This document shows, piece by piece, positions 23,156-33,235 of a stretch of 64,000 nucleotides of DNA. Source of the stretch: Phycomyces blakesleeanus NRRL 1555(-) (taxonomy: Eukaryota > Mucoromycota > Mucoromycetes > Mucorales > Phycomycetaceae); contig NW_017265138.1 in assembly GCF_001638985.1 (NCBI RefSeq), positions 372,001 to 436,000 on the forward strand, written 5' to 3'. How positions within the stretch are numbered: the first letter of the stretch is position 1; each line of letters starts with the position of its first letter. Below the pieces are notes generated by a model. That model was not told the DNA's origin and did not search any database. It worked only from the letters and a program-made list of their open reading frames with translations. The position numbers and the translations under genes are program-made.

Positions 23156-24370
23156 TTAAAGAGTGCTCTCAACATAATCACTTGGGAGAGATACAGGTGT
23201 GTAGTCCAGCGAAGTAGGATGCATTGTCTCCAGCAGCCTGTCCCTTAGCTCCACGCATGCATTTTCCCAGCGCATCTTTTCCTCCCATAGTTCTCGAAGC
23301 TTTTTGTAAGCTAGCCCACTCAACACCTCAAAGTTATCCATCGTCTCTTCCAATGCGGCCTCTGCACGCTTCCGTTGTTGTCTCTCTTCCTCCAATTGGC
23401 GCTCGAGAGACTCGACTGTCCGGGGGGTTTCGCTCTTTATCTTCTTTGGTGCAATAACTATAGTAGAGGTGGGCAAGGAAGGAGTCTCAGACCAAGACAT
23501 GGTTTGGACCTGGACATGTCGTACTTTTACCATGCCGGCTGGTTTGGGTGCGGAGACATGTAGTGCTCTAATATGCTCGGCAGCAAGATCGGTAGAAACG
23601 ACATCACTAGGCTTGTCGGCCTTGCTAACCCTGTACCTCTCAAGGCGCTGGATGAGTCCAGCCTCAATAGTCTCCCGCCCATCAGCTGCAAGGGAAGATA
23701 CGACAGCCTCTACTCGCCGCTTTTCTTTGGCGTCTCGCGGAGAACGTGTATTGCTATTAACGCTGCTGTAAGTGTCCTGGCGCATCAGAGAACGAGTGCG
23801 TGGATTGGAGCTCATCTGGCTACGGATTGAAGTCGAATGCCGCAAGGATTCACTGTAGAGACTCGACTCCCGCTGAGACTTGGACGGCAAAATTGGCAGC
23901 TGGGAGTCGCTGTGGCGGATGTGTGGTGTCAAGGTCGGTTGAAGGCTTGAGGTTGAGGACTCGCGCGAACGGGACGGATTGGCGACAATCTCTATGTAGC
24001 TCTTGCGTTCTTTTAGAAGAGCATCGTTAAGCAGGGTGGTTGTAGATGAAGGAGCGGAGCCTGGGACAGGACATGAGGTTGATGGGGAAGGAGAGGGGCG
24101 AGTGACAGCAGGTGGGGGCTGCTTGTTCTTGCGGCGTCGGAAAAACAGATTCGTTGCGCTCGTGCGTTCATTGACATGTCGAAACTCTTCCGGGCTCGTA
24201 TTGTTGAGGAACTCGACCAAGGCCTGAGTGTCAGTACCTTTTTTACGAGTCTGCCGGGGTGTAGAATCCGATGTACTAAACAAGCTCATATCGTCTGGAT
24301 CTTCCTCACCACCTCTCTGGATGGAGAGTGTCCTGGCGTCTTTGGGCTCATACATAGACTTGATATGCAT
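23156..24370 (-). CDS. Hypothetical Ser/Pro-rich protein with C-terminal coiled coil
   Basis: A single-exon frame of 404 aa from the ATG at 24370; the frame is also open upstream to 24496, but that part is CT-rich and hydrophobic and looks like a 5' leader. Most of the protein is low-complexity and rich in Ser, Arg and Pro (PSPSPSTSCP, RRRKNKQPPP), as in disordered signalling or scaffold proteins. The segment ALVEFLNNTSPEEF near residue 45 is short and conserved-looking. The C-terminal 90 residues form a predicted coiled coil (SLERQLEEERQQRKRAEAAL and ELWEEKMRWENACVELRDRL). I do not recognise the family. Confidence 0.75.
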   Translation of the reverse strand: MHIKSMYEPKDARTLSIQRGGEEDPDDMSLFSTSDSTPRQTRKKGTDTQALVEFLNNTSPEEFRHVNERTSATNLFFRRRKNKQPPPAVTRPSPSPSTSCPVPGSAPSSTTTLLNDALLKERKSYIEIVANPSRSRESSTSSLQPTLTPHIRHSDSQLPILPSKSQRESSLYSESLRHSTSIRSQMSSNPRTRSLMRQDTYSSVNSNTRSPRDAKEKRRVEAVVSSLAADGRETIEAGLIQRLERYRVSKADKPSDVVSTDLAAEHIRALHVSAPKPAGMVKVRHVQVQTMSWSETPSLPTSTIVIAPKKIKSETPRTVESLERQLEEERQQRKRAEAALEETMDNFEVLSGLAYKKLRELWEEKMRWENACVELRDRLLETMHPTSLDYTPVSLPSDYVESTL

Positions 24371-24650
24371 AGTAAATGAATGTAAAAGGAAAGAAAATAA
24401 AGAGAAAGAGAGAAAGAGAGCAAGAGAAAAACAAAGACTGTAAAAAATAAGGGGGTAAGTAAAAGGAGTTGCCTGAGTGTAACAAGGGGAAGCCATTCAG
24501 GAGATCACAATCAAGACCAAAGGTTGTTCTGATGGACCTAGTAAAGAATCATTTTTTTCTCTCTCTTTCTCTATCTGGTTTTGTTCTTTTCTTGTTTTTA
24601 GGCTGCGTCACCCACCAACGCAGTAAGTAGATTATTATCTTGTATTATTT

Positions 24651-26417
24651 TTATTGACCCTCTCCCTCGACATGCTCCTCAGAGCCTTGTTCTTCCAGCC
24701 ATTTTGCATAACGCTCCAGTCTCTTCTTCTCTTCCTCCTCGTCTTCTTCTACGTTGGACTTTCCACCACTCTTCTCGTATCGTGCCTTTCCATCGTAAAT
24801 CTCGGCCTCAATCTGACGGCCAGCAAAGAATCGCTTGTTCATTTTCTAAATTTGTAGTTAGTTTCTCATGTTGCCTTGTTTTCTGTACTACTTGCCACTA
24901 CACAAGCATTTGCGCTCTCTGTATCCATAAATCTAACAGAAATAATTCCTCCAGGTGATTTCTACACAAGATAATTAGCACTTCAAAACAAAAAAGCAAA
25001 GTAAATTTGATACTTACATCGTAAAGAATCACGTTTGTCACCTCACCCAATTTTTCGCATTCGCCTCGTACATCGTCTTTAAGTTCCAATAAGAGCGTCG
25101 GGTCCTCCTAAAACACACATACAAATAATAATAAATGAGAAGATATTTCTTCACATATATTCATTTAACCCTTACATCCAATTCCTCTTGAGTGTACATG
25201 TGCTTCAAGATAACAATCTTTGAAAACTTTTCATCCTTCTTTCCACTCTCATCATCAAACCAGTCAAGTTTTCTATGTCATGTAAGATGAGTTTCTTGTA
25301 CTTCGAATACAAAACCTTACCTCTTCAACTGATGCAACTTCTTTTTTACTTTATTCTTTTGGGTCTGTGGCACAGATTTTTTCTTTGGGTCAATTTCTTT
25401 ATCCTTAAATACTGCCTATTACCAAATACTGTGTGTTAATTACATAAGCTAAATCATCAATAGTAGGGATGGGTAACATTGACATATATACATTTATTTC
25501 TCTTGCGGGTAAATAAGAAGAAAACTTGCCTGCTGTACACTAATCTTGGTTTCTGGCTTTCCAAGACGCAACTCTGATTCATCCAGTAGATTGATAGCCA
25601 AAGGCACAGAATCTTCTTTGAAATAAGTTACAAGTGCATCTCCCTTGAAAGTACCCTTGTCATCTTTGTAAAGTTTGATTTTGGGTTCACCTAAACACAC
25701 ACACACACACACACATCATATATACATATTCTCAATACCACTATTCATATTTACATTTCCTATATATATATATTGTATAGAATAAGTCTTACCTGTCTCC
25801 AAATCCTCCATAATCAAGCCACATTTACTAAAAGTCTGTTTCATTTCATCAACTGTAACATCCAATGGAAGGTGTGTGATATAAACGCTTGTGTTTGGTT
25901 TCTTGACGGGTTCGCGCTTTTGCTTCTTCTTTGCTTCTTCTTCTGGATCCTACAAAAAGAAAAGAGTATGTTAATAATTATACATATACTAGTGTTAACC
26001 AAACAAGTAAATTACTTCGTATGTATAGATTCGCTTCTTCTTTTCGCGGGGCAAAACAGCAGGAGCCTATGATAGTTATGATTGATTAGTCCAATGGCTC
26101 TAAAAATGAGATTATCACTTTTATTATTTACCGATTCGTCTACACCCTCGACTGCATAGACTGACTGTTGCGACTCAATCAATTCTTGGTTGTACTATAT
26201 ATTTAATAACATGAGACATAAAACAATGGTCAGAATAAATCCGGGATAATGAAAAAAAAATTAAAAAAAAAAGATAGTTTACCATTGGAAACCAGGCATT
26301 CACATTTGTATCGTACTCGAATGACACGCCGTCTTCTCCTACATATGACCATTTTCCTGTTTGTTCATCAAACTTCATCCGGGGGTCGGATGAAAAATCA
26401 TTTGGTTTGGTTTCCAT
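24651..26417 (-). CDS. CUS2/HTATSF1: Tat-SF1/CUS2-like U2 snRNP-associated splicing factor
   Basis: A splicing factor acting with SF3B1 and U2 snRNA during prespliceosome formation. Ten exons (minus strand): 26417-26283, 26194-26132, 26066-26016, 25949-25793, 25690-25530, 25415-25321, 25272-25176, 25107-25018, 24961-24896 and 24845-24651, giving 369 aa. The N-terminus has the family GKWSYVGEDGVSFEYD and NAWFPM segments. RRM1 is at about 102-186 (TSVYITHLPLDVTVDEM, GDALVTYFKEDSV). The second RRM, about 237-323, is UHM-like with an R-x-F motif (RFFAGRQIEAEIYDG). The end is acidic. Two introns, after exons 5 and 9, start with GC (GCAAGT) rather than GT; both are needed to keep conserved residues in frame. 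Confidence 0.93.
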
Positions 26418-26858
26418 AATGTGAATTCAATAAGAAAGAGATCCAAAGCAAGGAATGCAGAGTGACTCGTGTTTTTTTATGAACAAGGTGGCACTGGGAA
26501 AGAAAAAAAAAAGAGTTAAAAAAAAATGAAGTAAGAATTTGCATAATTTGGTAGGAGTTTACTTGCTTGTGTGTGTGATCTTCCCCTATACAAGTACAAG
26601 TCACCCGTCTAGATATTAAGCTCTTTCTCGGACGTATCGTGTTGTCTCGACCCACACAGTTTATCTAATCCCCAATTAAAGACAAGAATTGCCTACTTGT
26701 TTAATTGATATGATCCTCTTGACATCATCACTTGTTTTTCCCCCTTCTTATTTGTATACTACTATTATTTTTACTTGCTTTTTCTCTTCTCTTTTTGATA
26801 AAATCTTGACCTTTCTTTTTATTAATTTTTTTAAATTTTCTTATAACACTTGGATCCT
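26418..26858. promoter_or_regulatory. Divergent promoter region Tat-SF1-like / RBR E3
   Basis: 441 bp between two divergent start codons. It contains A-rich and CT-rich tracts (26500-26530, 26770-26840) and no obvious TATA box. Confidence 0.5.
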
Positions 26859-28293
26859 ATGGCACTTAGTTATACTCAAGACTCAGAAGATCAGTACACT
26901 GAGGATAGTGATGAGTTTGAGGAAGAAGAAATGAATTATTGGCTTCAACGATGCTCTATCTGTTTCGACGCTCGTCTTGAGTTGTGCTTAGAGCTCTGTA
27001 GAGACCAGTTCTGTCAGGAATGCTTCGGATTGTATGTTACCGAAGTTGTAAAGTCTTCTTGGGGACTAGGAGTTACTCAAATACAATGCCCTGTCTGCCA
27101 ACGTACGGTCCCCAAGTCAGAATGGAGCAAATATGTGTCTCCGGCTGTACTAGAACACTACAACAAATTCAATCAACCCTACCGCAGCTACACCCGTGCT
27201 TGTCCCTGTTGCGAGACTGAAAACAAGCCTCTTGACTACACGAAAAGGAACAAGGATGTAAAGTAAGTTACTATCTGTATTTCTACAAGCCATTGATACT
27301 TACTTTTCCAACAATAACCAAAAAAAAAGTCATCTTTATGCATCATATAAACTTCTTAAAGACAGCCTTGGTAGCTGCACTCAAGAAGGTCACACGGAAC
27401 ATCCAAGCCATGAGGACATTAGGCATGCCACATGGATGATTGAAAACCCGTCTTGGTCACAGAATAACACATTACCAGAGATATATGAGCATCTGCTCAA
27501 TGCCATCAAGAAGTTTGACCTGCATCATCCTCACCTGCCTTCCGTGGGCACTACTATAGCCGAGCATTTGTGTCAAACAAACATGAGCTCCGATACCTGG
27601 CGCACAATTCAATTCACTCACATCCGAAATTTCCCAGATATTACATGGTAATTTGACAATACTTGTCCACTATATGCCTAGAACTAACAAGCTGTGCTTT
27701 TATCTAAAGCTCAAAGTGCAATACAGACTTCTGCTTACAATGTGGTGAAGATAAGCACGCGAGCCAGTCGTGTGAGGATAACATGAGAAATAAGTTGGAA
27801 GACAGCCAATTATCGGTAGATCTAGCCAAGACAATTGAATGGAAGCTGGAAAATAGGTAAATAAAATAAGTAAGAATTAATCAACAAAGGATAACGTTAT
27901 ATTCTTTCTACTAGTCGGCGCTGCCCAAATTGTTCAATCATGATTCACAGAGACGAAGGATGTAATAAGGTCGATTGTTCCTTATGTGGCTTTAGTTTTT
28001 GTTGGATGTGCCAGTTACCGTGGTCACCAGTGAGTACCTAGAGCTGTATAAAATGTACCTCTTTAATTAAACCTGGGTCTTGTTTAGGATTGTGGCTTCT
28101 ACCGCTGCTCATCTTCGCCAGACTCCCAAATAATGGAGAAGGCTGGGATTGCTCATACAAAGGTATGCGTACTCGAATTATATATATTCTTCTCTTTGCC
28201 CTTGTTTCTGGTTGTACAAGATCGCTGTAACTAATTTATATTTAGGCCGAATTGGGTGTACCCAATGTCCATGCCTTGCGACAGAGGAGGTAG
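26859..28293 (+). CDS. RBR-type (RING1-IBR-RING2) E3 ubiquitin ligase
   Basis: An E3 ligase that passes ubiquitin through a catalytic cysteine in RING2. Six exons, 26859-27262, 27330-27647, 27710-27856, 27915-28029, 28088-28162 and 28246-28293, give 368 aa. After an acidic N-terminus (EDSDEFEEEE), RING1 begins at about residue 31 (CSICFD, CRDQFCQECF, CPVCQ). The IBR follows (ACPCCETEN, then CSKCNTDFCLQCGEDKH). RING2 reads RRCPNCSIMIHRDEGCNKVD, with the Cys after EG in the catalytic position, then CGFSFCWMC. The short C-terminal tail ends LGVPNVHALRQRR. The ATG at 26859 is the first in frame. Substrates are unknown. Confidence 0.93.
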
Positions 28294-28453
28294 CCAACCT
28301 TACTTTGAGTATAGTTGTCATATTTTACGCATTTAATAAGTAATTAATTGCTCTTACCCCGCCCCACACCAATACATTTTGCTTATATAAATATTATGAT
28401 TATTCATATATATATAGCATTTACTAAGATAATATAAATTTGATCTTACAATA
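28294..28453. other. Short spacer and left transposon flank
   Basis: AT-rich spacer after the RBR gene; it ends in ATA (28451-28453), the left copy of the 3-bp duplication flanking the CACTA element. Confidence 0.6.
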
Positions 28454-28481
28454 CACTATGGGAAAAAGGTGGTCTTTTTTG
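28454..28481 (+). repeat. CACTA left terminal inverted repeat
   Basis: Starts CACTATGGGAAAAAGG and continues TGGTCTTTTTTG. It matches the reverse complement of 33208-33235 apart from a few substitutions and one indel in the A run. Confidence 0.9.
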
Positions 28482-28794
28482 AATTTGTGACTTCATTTTT
28501 GGCCTATAATAATCAAAAAATCACCAAAAATCCAAGTTGAAACAAGAAAATCTTTGTTCTTTGAAATGGTTGATAAAAAGCAAATGAATCGCTTAAAATT
28601 AAATCTCAGGAGGGACAAATGTCCATTCTAATTAAACATCTTACATTTTTGGTAAATATATATTGGAATTGAGAAATATTGGATGTCAGAAATAAAAAAA
28701 AAAGAAAATATCTAAACTTTCTGCTGCTTGGATAAAATTTGTTAAGACAATTTGAAAAAAAAAGAAAAATTTATTACAAAAAAAAAAAAACAAA

Positions 28795-31684
28795 TTATAT
28801 ATCACTTAAGGCACCAAGTGTCAATTTTGGGCCACGTTTAAGGCTAGGCCAAATGATGTAATGGCTACCATTGACATTTGATGGCACCAAGCCAACCAAC
28901 TCTACAATGTCACTGGCATGAATCACTATAGTCTTCGGCTTTACTACAGATGTAATAGGCAATCCATTTTTCAAATGCACACTATATATGGTTATGAGAG
29001 CTAGTGGCCATCTCTTCGAGTTGTGTACATGTTGGAAGAATATAACCACCTTTCCGAAGAAATGCTTATATCCTGGACGGTAAGAGCGGGATCTTCTGGA
29101 GTTCATGTCCACTTGTAGCTGCACATGAACATGACATGCCTCTCTTGTAGAACTTTGGTTGAATGCAGCGTCAATAACACAACCATTAAGATAGGCCTTG
29201 CGGCTTGTCTTTATGGAAGGCTCAAGCATACTAAATTCTTCCCCCTTCAAATCATAAAACGTTTTAAGAAGCAATGAAAGATGAGATCTATCTTCAAAGC
29301 TATCGAAAATTGTTAAATTCTTCAAAGGCCCCCAGAACTCAATCTCACACTCAGCATTGGCAGGATCACCTCCTTCTGTAACAGGCCACCCATCGGTATA
29401 TGCACTGTAAACTAGAAGGTTAGCTGGTGGAGTTTTTGTGTTTGCAACGGTTGTCAGTTCCGCTACACGCCGGGATTGCGCCAGTCTGATCATGATGTTT
29501 CCAGCATTGACACTGACTTGGGAGTTACTCTTGATGGACCTGGAGTACTCACCAATGGCTCTTTCCACGGATCGTGTGCTATATGCTCTTGGCGGGCCAT
29601 ATAGATCAATCATCTGAGGATAATGCTGAATAATGTGCTGGTTAATTGTGAACACGCCAATGTCAATATCTGCTGTAGAAAGAAGACTCTCTAGGAATAA
29701 GTTCCATTCTACAAGATTACTAAGAAAAAAGGTAAAAGTAAATTACTATGAAAAATGAAATAAAATATGGCATTAAACATACCTTCTTATCGAGGTTTGA
29801 TCCTCTGCTGATAACTCCCAGCTCATGAGTAAATTGCATGTTTGAACCAGGCCAAGTAATGCATTTCGGGCAACCAAGTCCTGGACACGCTCTGCAACCA
29901 ACGTGGGGACAACAAAGAGTAAAAAGTCTGCCCAATCCACAGCTCTAAAGAAACCGGCATTCTTTGTCACGTCTCTCCAGGCACCATGCAACGATGTAGG
30001 GATTGTGGATTTTGCGGCTACCATTGCAGCACCAATCTCCCTTTGAGTGGCAAGAGAAAGACATAGAGGATGCTTGATTCCATACTTTCCGCGTACAAGT
30101 CCCCATACCTGTTTACCGATTCCGTGGCACAGACCATGCATCTCGTCTAACGCGAAAAAAAACGGGCCAGAGAATGTTTCCATTGAGGCTAACGGTGACT
30201 GACCATTGAGCCCCTTTCTGTCTTCACTGCTTGCCAGATTGTAGTTCCTGAAACTCTCCAGTGAGCGCGTCTGGGTTCCAGGCAACATGCGGAAGTACTG
30301 GCCATGTTTAGGAGTTTGGCCCACTACGTGACAAATACGACAGCCATTCTTACTCGTGTGGCCAACATGGCATGCCAGCTTTGCCAGAGCTGGAATATCG
30401 CCAGTGGCCATGAGGACATGTACCTTTGCCCTGATCGTTGTCGTCGGTGTCTTTACTTCCATGCCTTCTGTCTGGAGCAAACGGAGATCTCTCAGCGTTG
30501 GCTCAAGAAAAGACCAGATGTCACTGGGACCAGTGCAACCAGGAAGCATTGCTATTTGGATCATCCTGTTTTTCTCATAACGGATCGTCGGATTCAAGTT
30601 TAAGACAGTTGCATGAACAATGGTTACTGATCCAGGTACATTGTGTGGGTTGAACCCGTCCATGGACAACGAAATCGCAATATCGTTTTCACCAGAAAAC
30701 AGATGCTTCATGGATTGGTATACATGACCATCGAAAACATCTGCTTTCTGCCCGTCTTGGCTGGATTGGTGGTTATGACGATAGAGCATTTCAGCCCTGG
30801 TCTTGTCATCAGCCAAGCACAAAGCAAGCTGTCTGGCCAAAGGAAGCTGTACGATCGATCTCACAGGAACCCTGGTGTCACTTTCGCTAGTTTGGCCATT
30901 TTTGTATCTTGCTTCACCGCATTTTACGCATGCGATATCATTCTCGTTGTTGAACTGCATACAACCTCTGATGCAAATGTCGTATCCGTCTGCTTTGATA
31001 CCCGAGAAGCGCTCAAGAAGCTTGTTTCCAAGGTGTGGGCTGCATGCTCGGTACGTAATATTGATAGAACAATCAAGGATCTGGTTGAAGTGTTCTACAA
31101 TCTTTTCGTGGGCTCGACGAGAAATTCCGAACTCTTGGATCAACTGCATGAACGCGAGATTCTTTTTATCATCGTTGCTGGGAACAGGAAGAGGCTGGCT
31201 AAAATCAAAGACTAGCGAGGGTGTGGTGCCTTCAATTTCGTCAATGACATTCTCGCATTCTTCTCCAAAATCGTACTATAGTAAGATAAACAACAATAAG
31301 TATGATTATCATAATATATGTATTTATGTATCTCACCATGGACTCATCATCTTCAGTACTGTCAATGATATCCATATCCTCACTACTGCTTGTGTTGATG
31401 TTTTCTCTGTTTGTTTATCAAAGTATACAGCTAATTAATATACTGTCTATCGTTTTGTGTTTTTGCTTTTGATAAGCTTACCCAAAAGCCAAGTTAGGAA
31501 CCATTGCTGATGTAAACTGGCTTTGATCAGGAAGAGAGACAGTTTGGGAAACTTCGCCATTGGCAAGTAATTCTGCCCTATTTGTCATGCATCGTTCGAG
31601 ACATCTTTTATATGTTCGACTGTTATTAAAGGTCGACTTGCAAGTACGGCATTGGTAACGAGGGGCTTTTGTAATTTTGGACAT
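28795..31684 (-). CDS. CACTA transposase (Tnp2 family)
   Basis: The DDE-type transposase of the element. Four exons (minus strand), 31684-31482, 31406-31337, 31275-29783 and 29719-28795, give 896 aa with no internal stop. The N-terminus has a Cys-rich finger (YQCRTCKSTF), then an acidic linker. A zinc ribbon follows (CIRGCMQF and CVKCGEARY). Catalytic-core candidates are the Asp in LSMDGFNPHNVPG (about 297), the Asp in LMATGDIPAL (about 384), which precedes a GCRICHVVG Cys motif, and the Asp/Glu in ALDEMHGLCHG (about 468). The late RSVERAIGEYSR segment is typical of the family. It is transcribed away from the second gene at 32028. Assignment of the catalytic triad is by family resemblance. 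Confidence 0.93.
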
Positions 31685-32027
31685 GTTTGAGGTAGGTAAA
31701 AAAAAAACTTTGTTATATAAGTAAGAATAGAATTAATTACTTTCTGAATGTATAGCTTTATACTTAATTATATAAAGACAATGATGTTATATGCATTCTG
31801 AATATATGCTCGGGATCTTAAAGAAGTATCTGTATGTCATCAGTGAAGTTACTAGATCAATGTTTCTTCAGGAGTAACCAATAGATTTGTACAGATAATT
31901 TGAAACTAATAATTTGAAGCTAAAAAATTGAAGCTAAAGATTTGAAACTAATAATAGTTTCTGGTAAAAAATTTTCTCTTTCTTTCTTTTTCTATAACAA
32001 ACACGTAACTGATTTTTTCTTACAATT
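31685..32027. promoter_or_regulatory. Internal divergent promoter of the CACTA element
   Basis: A 343-bp region between the divergent transposase and accessory genes. At 31899-31957 four copies of a 13-15-bp AT-rich word (TTTGAAACTAATAA, TTTGAAGCTAAAAAA, TTGAAGCTAAAGA, TTTGAAACTAATAA) lie head to tail. They could be protein binding sites; this is inference. Confidence 0.45.
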
Positions 32028-32741
32028 ATGAACAATACAGACAATACAGTGATTCAGTTGCTTCAAGGAATACAAGCGGCACTTATTTCCCTAAAGAGTG
32101 GTCAAGAAGCATTGCTAGGCCGTCAAGAAGCATTAGAAAAAAGACAAGATGCGATGCAACTTCAAATGACAAGTTTTTACAATGAATTTAAAGATCGGGA
32201 ATTTCCAGATAGAACTATTGTAACCTCTACCAGTGTAAGCAAATACTATAACAACTAAAGTCCTTTCAATTAATGTCAAACATAATAGACTCTTACTGGC
32301 ATCATTCCAAGACCCGTATCAAAAATCAACGATATAACTTTAAAGCATATATACAAGATGATAACAGACGATCTTAGAATAGAATTGACCGAGGAAACCA
32401 AGAGAATTGTTAACACATGTACCAAGGTCATATGTGATCAACTGGCAGCTCTTCCATCTGTTCAGGATCTTGGAACAAACCCTGGCTGGTCATTGCTTCC
32501 TCAAGAGGATAAAAACAGGCTGTGTATCAATCATTCCATCATACTCAGAGACAATGGAATCGATTTTACCAGATGCCACAGAAACTGGGCATCAATTGCA
32601 AGGGTTAGCCAGCTCTGGAGAGGGCGTAAGAAGCGAGAATACTCTGGTAAGTTCATATCTGGTAGGTACAATAAATTGTGTAATTAATGTGAGAATATGT
32701 AATAATCTGAAGGAATTTTAGCCAGTACGATTCATGAATAA
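32028..32741 (+). CDS. Accessory protein of the CACTA element, unknown function
   Basis: A second gene carried by the transposon, divergent from the transposase. The best model has exons 32028-32234, 32358-32646 and 32722-32741, giving 171 aa. The N-terminal part is a probable coiled coil with a repeated GQEALLGRQEALEKRQDAM pattern. The C-terminal part is basic with conserved-looking Trp and Cys residues (NPGWSLLPQEDKNRLC, RCHRNWASIARVSQLWRG). Position suggests a DNA-binding helper analogous to plant TNPA, but no sequence match is claimed. The stretch 32261-32357, spliced out here, is itself open in one frame (SYWHHSKTRIKNQRYNFKA), so a different model using a very short intron and a frameshift cannot be excluded. 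Confidence 0.6.
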
Positions 32742-33129
32742 AATATTATTTCTATTATAACAACCAATAAAAACATTTTTAAATAATGATCTTCTATGAA
32801 ATAAATTTTTTTTGCCCAATTAAAACTGTGAATGAATCAGAATATATATATGAGAACCAATTGAGAGAATGCTTTTATTTAAATGACCAATACTATCAAT
32901 GTGCATACTGCAATAAAGTTTATATTATCCAATTAAAAGTAGCAGTATAACGAAAGTATTTTATGAGTGACAATACAAAGATTCTTTTTTTCCATCTATA
33001 CCAATAAGAAAGCTCTTTTTTATTTTCTTTCTACCAATAGAACGAGAAGAATAATACATAAATTTAAATATCGGGATATGAATAAAACCTAACATCCATC
33101 AGTCAACGGAGATCTAATTATATTTCCAA

Positions 33130-33235
33130 AAATAGGGATGGTCTTTTTGCTGGTTTTACCAAAACTGCCACCCAAAAGACCACCTAAAATACCACCTAAA
33201 AGACCACCAAAAAGACCACTTTTTTTCCCGTAGTG
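33130..33235 (-). repeat. CACTA right end: terminal and subterminal repeats
   Basis: The terminal inverted repeat occupies about 33208-33235. Just inside, at 33168-33221, an ACCACCTAAAAG-type word of 12 bp occurs in tandem about five times with small changes (ACCACC with AAAAG, TAAAAT or AAAAAG). One or two further copies in the opposite orientation start near 33136 (TGGTCTTTTTG). The left end has only one such word, so the ends are asymmetric. Confidence 0.85.

Larger units (their letters stand above)
28454..33235. mobile_element. CACTA (EnSpm-type) DNA transposon, apparently complete
   Basis: A 4,782-bp element. Its left end is CACTATGGGAAAAAGG and its right end, read in reverse complement, is CACTACGGGAAAAAAAG; both continue into TGGTCTTTTT, forming imperfect inverted repeats of about 27 bp. 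A 3-bp ATA flanks each side (28451-28453 and 33236-33238), as expected for CACTA elements. Inside are a minus-strand Tnp2-like transposase with an uninterrupted four-exon model and a second, divergently transcribed gene. The right end has a tandem array of subterminal repeats. The combination of intact ends, duplication and genes suggests an autonomous copy. Confidence 0.93.

Noticed and set aside
30304..31438. Plus-strand frames up to 211 aa over the CACTA transposase
   Set aside because: They lie antisense to conserved transposase motifs and lack introns or domains of their own.
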